This document shows, in pieces, positions 4,882 through 6,501 of a stretch of DNA of 6,501 nt (positions within the stretch are counted from its first letter, which is position 1; each line of letters starts with the position of its first letter). The position numbers and the translations under genes were made by a program. A model generated the notes under the pieces. The model was not told where the DNA came from. It searched no databases and saw only the letters and a program-made list of their open reading frames with translations. The stretch lies in NCBI GenBank assembly GCA_015490055.1, contig WFYP01000090.1, positions 1 through 6,501 on the forward strand. The letters run 5' to 3'. This stretch comes from Nitratifractor sp. Lineage in GTDB: Bacteria > Campylobacterota > Campylobacteria > Campylobacterales > Sulfurovaceae.

Positions 4882-4908
4882 ACTATACTCCTTTAATTTA
4901 TTTCTATT

Positions 4909-4914
4909 ATTATA
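4909..4914 (-). promoter_or_regulatory. -10 box of the 76-residue gene
   Basis: A perfect TATAAT on the minus strand, about 27 bases from the ATG at 4881; AAAGGAG lies in the intervening leader. No convincing -35 was found. It sits in the 107-bp divergent region shared with the repeat protein gene. Confidence 0.5.
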
Positions 4915-4941
4915 TCAAAATTTTTACGAAATTGAGTCGAT

Positions 4942-4970
4942 TTGATTTAAATATTAATTTATTGTACAAT
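4942..4970 (+). promoter_or_regulatory. Promoter of the tandem-repeat acidic protein
   Basis: TTGATT (4942-4947) and TACAAT (4965-4970) are 17 bp apart, a good sigma-70-type arrangement. The predicted start near 4977 gives a very short leader, about 12 bases, that just contains AAGGAG before the ATG at 4989. Confidence 0.5.
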
Positions 4971-4988
4971 AATAAAAAAGGAGCCAAA

Positions 4989-5351
4989 ATGGAAGAGAAA
5001 AAAGAGAATATACTTTCACTATTGGGTATAAATGTAGCTGATGAAAAGATAGATATAGATTTGAGCAAAACAAAAAGCTTCTTCGAAAATTTGCAGAGTA
5101 CTTTAGAGAAAAAGAGTGAAGATTTAAGCCAAAGTATCAAAGAGGGTAAAGTTGATTTAGAAGATAGTGTTGGTGTTAAAGTAGATGATGAACATATTTC
5201 ACTAGATTTAAAAAAGACAAAAAGCTTTTTTGAGAATTTAAGCAATAGAGTAGATAGTTTCGTTAAAGATTTAGACTCAACTTTTAGTGAATTTAAAGAT
5301 AGCAAAGATAGTGATAATAAGCCAGAGATTAAAGAGCTTCCTAAAGATTAA
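4989..5351 (+). CDS. Acidic protein with two 49-residue tandem repeats, unknown
   Basis: I do not recognise this 120-residue protein. The start is the ATG preceded by AAGGAG; the frame is open further upstream (from 4866), but that stretch crosses the promoter and is not translated in this reading. Residues 13-46 and 62-95 are direct repeats 49 residues apart: G-[IV]-x-V-x-[DE], I-[DS]-[IL]-DL, then the identical KTKSFFENL (27-35 and 76-84) and a charged helical segment. Each unit reads as a short amphipathic strand pair followed by a helix. The protein is rich in Asp, Glu, Ser and Lys, with no signal peptide or membrane span, and ends in a polar tail (DSKDSDNKPEIKELPKD). A cytoplasmic partner-binding or scaffolding role is only a guess. 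Its last 11 bases overlap the convergent radical SAM gene. Confidence 0.8.
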   Translation: MEEKKENILSLLGINVADEKIDIDLSKTKSFFENLQSTLEKKSEDLSQSIKEGKVDLEDSVGVKVDDEHISLDLKKTKSFFENLSNRVDSFVKDLDSTFSEFKDSKDSDNKPEIKELPKD

Positions 5352-6198
5352 ATCTATCTTTATAAGAGCACTTTAAGCACATCTCTTCGCTACAGATATT
5401 TTTAGCAAAACCCTCTTTTATGCTTTTTGCTCGTTTGCCATTTAATATATTAAAGAGCTTCTGCTCTTTTAAATTACCAAGCTTCATAACTGCTTCGCTA
5501 TCTAAACAGCAAGGTACAACATCGCCATTTGCAAGTATCCCAATGTGCGAGCTTAAGCCTTGGCAAGTTCCATGCCCATAAATAGGGTTAGCTAGCGAGG
5601 GCCACTGAAAATAGGTATCGAAGTGTAGCAAAGTTTTATAAGCTAACCTAACACTCTCTTTTGGATTTTTATACTCCACTTTTACACCAAAAGCCTCTTC
5701 TAATTTTGCAAAAACTTCTTGATTGTAACTATCTTCGCTTAAGTTGCTATCTAAATTCCACATACGCAAATTTATAAAAATCTCTTTTGCCACTTTATCT
5801 TTTGCTTTGCAAAGTACTAAGATTGGCTCTATATATTGCTCAAAAGTAATGCTACTATCATTTTTATTGAAAGCATTTAGCGAAATATTTATCTGCTTTA
5901 CACAGGGGTGAAAAAGCGTAGAGTTTGGCTGTTTTTTCATATAATAACCAGATGTAGTAAGCAGAGCTTTAAGCCCATACTTATCGATAATATCTAAATA
6001 CTCATTTAAATTTGGCAAAGTAAATGGGTCGCCAACAACATGGCAAGCTATCTCTTTAGTATAATCTTTAGCTTGCCTGATAATAGATTCAAAAAAATCT
6101 AAACTCATAGTTTTGTTTGGTAAGTTTTTAGTAGGGCAAAACGAACACTTAAGTCCACACACATTTGTAAGCTCTATATATATTCTATAAAATTTCAT
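5341..6198 (-). CDS. Radical SAM/SPASM domain protein
   Basis: This 285-residue enzyme has the radical SAM CxxxCxxC cluster motif C14-GLK-C18-SF-C21, which binds the [4Fe-4S] cluster that cleaves S-adenosylmethionine. HVVGDPF (about 53-59) occupies the place of the usual GGEP SAM-amino-binding motif. The C-terminal third is a SPASM-type region: C212, then NGDVVPCC (C230, C231), and C269, C274 and C277 in CSEEMCLKC, expected to hold one or two auxiliary Fe-S clusters. SPASM proteins often modify peptides or proteins, but this window has no obvious precursor peptide, and the substrate cannot be named. The ATG fits the family, with the cluster motif close to the N-terminus. It has no Shine-Dalgarno site, and TATAAT lies six bases before the ATG, so a leaderless message is possible. 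It overlaps the convergent repeat-protein gene by 11 bp. Confidence 0.9.
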   Translation of the reverse strand: MKFYRIYIELTNVCGLKCSFCPTKNLPNKTMSLDFFESIIRQAKDYTKEIACHVVGDPFTLPNLNEYLDIIDKYGLKALLTTSGYYMKKQPNSTLFHPCVKQINISLNAFNKNDSSITFEQYIEPILVLCKAKDKVAKEIFINLRMWNLDSNLSEDSYNQEVFAKLEEAFGVKVEYKNPKESVRLAYKTLLHFDTYFQWPSLANPIYGHGTCQGLSSHIGILANGDVVPCCLDSEAVMKLGNLKEQKLFNILNGKRAKSIKEGFAKNICSEEMCLKCSYKDRFNL

Positions 6199-6204
6199 AG
6201 TGCA

Positions 6205-6210
6205 ATTATA
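6205..6210 (-). promoter_or_regulatory. -10 box of the radical SAM gene, leaderless geometry
   Basis: A perfect TATAAT on the minus strand ends six bases before the ATG (spacer TGCACT), the same spacing as at the HD-domain gene. A second TATAAT at 6217-6222 would give a leader of about 12 bases. No Shine-Dalgarno sequence is found for either. Confidence 0.5.
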
Positions 6211-6267
6211 TCATCTATTATATTAGTTGCTCACAAAAACCCATAAAATGTGATTAAAAGTATAAAT

Positions 6268-6302
6268 AGTGTATAATTAATTTATAACTGAAGTTACACA
6301 CT
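6268..6302 (+). promoter_or_regulatory. Possible promoter with operator-like inverted repeat
   Basis: TATAAT at 6272-6277 is embedded in AGTGTATAA (6268-6276), which pairs with TTACACACT (6294-6302) with one mismatch. An inverted repeat overlapping a -10 box would suit a repressor site for a plus-strand transcript running toward the window edge. There is no clear -35, and the match is short enough to be chance. Confidence 0.35.
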
Positions 6303-6348
6303 ATATACAATATTTAACAAATCAAAAAAGTGACAGATATGAAAGAAC

Positions 6349-6388
6349 AAATTATCTCTCCTAGCCGAAGCTAAGAGTGATAATTTTT
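6349..6388 (+). terminator. Stem-loop with T-run
   Basis: AAATTATC pairs with GATAATTT, CTC with GAG and TAGC with GCTA around a CGAA loop, with two single mismatches, and TTTTTCTTTT follows. This is the best rho-independent-terminator candidate in the window. It would end a transcript from the 6272 box after about 100 bases, fitting a small RNA or attenuated leader. A tiny open frame, MKEQIISPSRS, runs from 6340 into the stem. Confidence 0.5.
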
Positions 6389-6415
6389 CTTTTATAGGTG
6401 TTGCTTTTTTGTTTT

Positions 6416-6484
6416 GCCCTTTGGGTAGCACAAGAGGGCACTTACTGCAAATACTTTTTAACGCAAGTTAGCTTTGGCTAGCTT
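6416..6484. repeat. Two further stem-loops at the right edge
   Basis: GCCCTTTG (6416-6423) pairs with CAAGAGGGC (6431-6439) with one bulge around loop GGTAGCA. AAGTTAGC (6465-6472) pairs with GCTAGCTT (6477-6484) with one G-T wobble around TTTG. With the preceding terminator-like hairpin, the 303 bases after the radical SAM gene hold three stems and no gene. They may be the leader of a gene outside the window or the edge of a repeated element. Confidence 0.5.
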
Positions 6485-6501
6485 TTATTAAAAACTATTC
6501 A

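Noticed and set aside
4866..4988. Upstream 41-codon extension of the repeat protein
   Set aside because: It overlaps the divergent gene start and both promoters, and is Tyr/Phe/Ile-rich; the ATG at 4989 has the AAGGAG site.
4910..5305. Minus-strand open frame opposite the repeat protein
   Set aside because: Complement of a Lys/Asp/Ser-rich coding region giving Ser/Leu/Phe-rich nonsense; no start signals.
6340..6375. Eleven-codon plus-strand frame MKEQIISPSRS as a leader peptide
   Set aside because: No ribosome site, no run of regulatory codons, and most of it lies in the hairpin; kept only as a note on the terminator candidate.
6316..6470. Minus-strand frame with SICSKCPLVLPKGQ that looks protein-like
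   Set aside because: It is open only between stops, has no start codon with a ribosome site, and overlaps all the stem-loops; no family was recognised.

Overview
The window looks like AT-rich chromosome (roughly one third G+C by eye) of a member of the Campylobacterota, most likely in the Sulfurimonas/Sulfurovum/Arcobacter range. The strongest taxonomic clue is the pair encoding a UPF0323 lipoprotein and a glutathionylspermidine-synthase-like ATP-grasp enzyme, which from memory corresponds to Cj0371/Cj0372 of Campylobacter jejuni, with HP0232 as the Helicobacter lipoprotein. Genus is not resolvable from the sequence alone. The first 19 bases are the Tn5/Nextera mosaic-end adapter, so the left edge is a library artefact and probably the true start of an assembled contig.

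Layout, left to right. Bases 20-344 are non-coding and hold an 8-bp hairpin and a 140-bp imperfect palindrome of mobile-element character. An HD-superfamily phosphohydrolase follows (+, 345-959), with a TATAAT box so close to its ATG that the message may be leaderless. Convergent to it is a minus-strand block: a secreted 93-residue protein (2790-3071), the UPF0323 lipoprotein (2148-2756) and the ATP-grasp ligase (980-2155). The lipoprotein and ligase have their own promoter and overlap by 8 bp. A divergent promoter region separates this block from two tandem Hsp20 small heat-shock genes (+, 3198-4072) with strong Shine-Dalgarno sites.

Downstream of the Hsp20 pair is a 225-bp non-coding element made of nested inverted repeats (about 4115-4339). 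Its core is two opposed copies of an ATTCCC-N8-GGGAAT (dRS3-like / 'VIPAKAGIQ') repeat, and its outer repeat runs into the stop codon of the next gene. That gene (4331-4630, minus) encodes a 99-residue secreted paralogue of the 93-residue protein. The two share an almost identical 72-bp block, so the Hsp20 pair is bracketed by paralogous exported proteins. Behind it are a 76-residue conserved-looking unknown (4651-4881, minus) and, divergently, a 120-residue acidic protein built from two 49-residue repeats (4989-5351, +). The latter overlaps tail-to-tail with a radical SAM/SPASM protein (5341-6198, minus), which also has TATAAT six bases from its ATG. The last 300 bases contain a plus-strand promoter-like site and three stem-loops but no convincing gene.

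Taken together the window is mostly ordinary chromosome with a proteostasis/envelope flavour (Hsp20s, a lipoprotein, two exported small proteins). The less ordinary points are the duplicated exported protein family around the Hsp20 genes, the nested-repeat element, the two leaderless-looking promoters, the tandem-repeat acidic protein and the hairpin-rich ends. No complete defence, CRISPR, phage or transposase gene is present.
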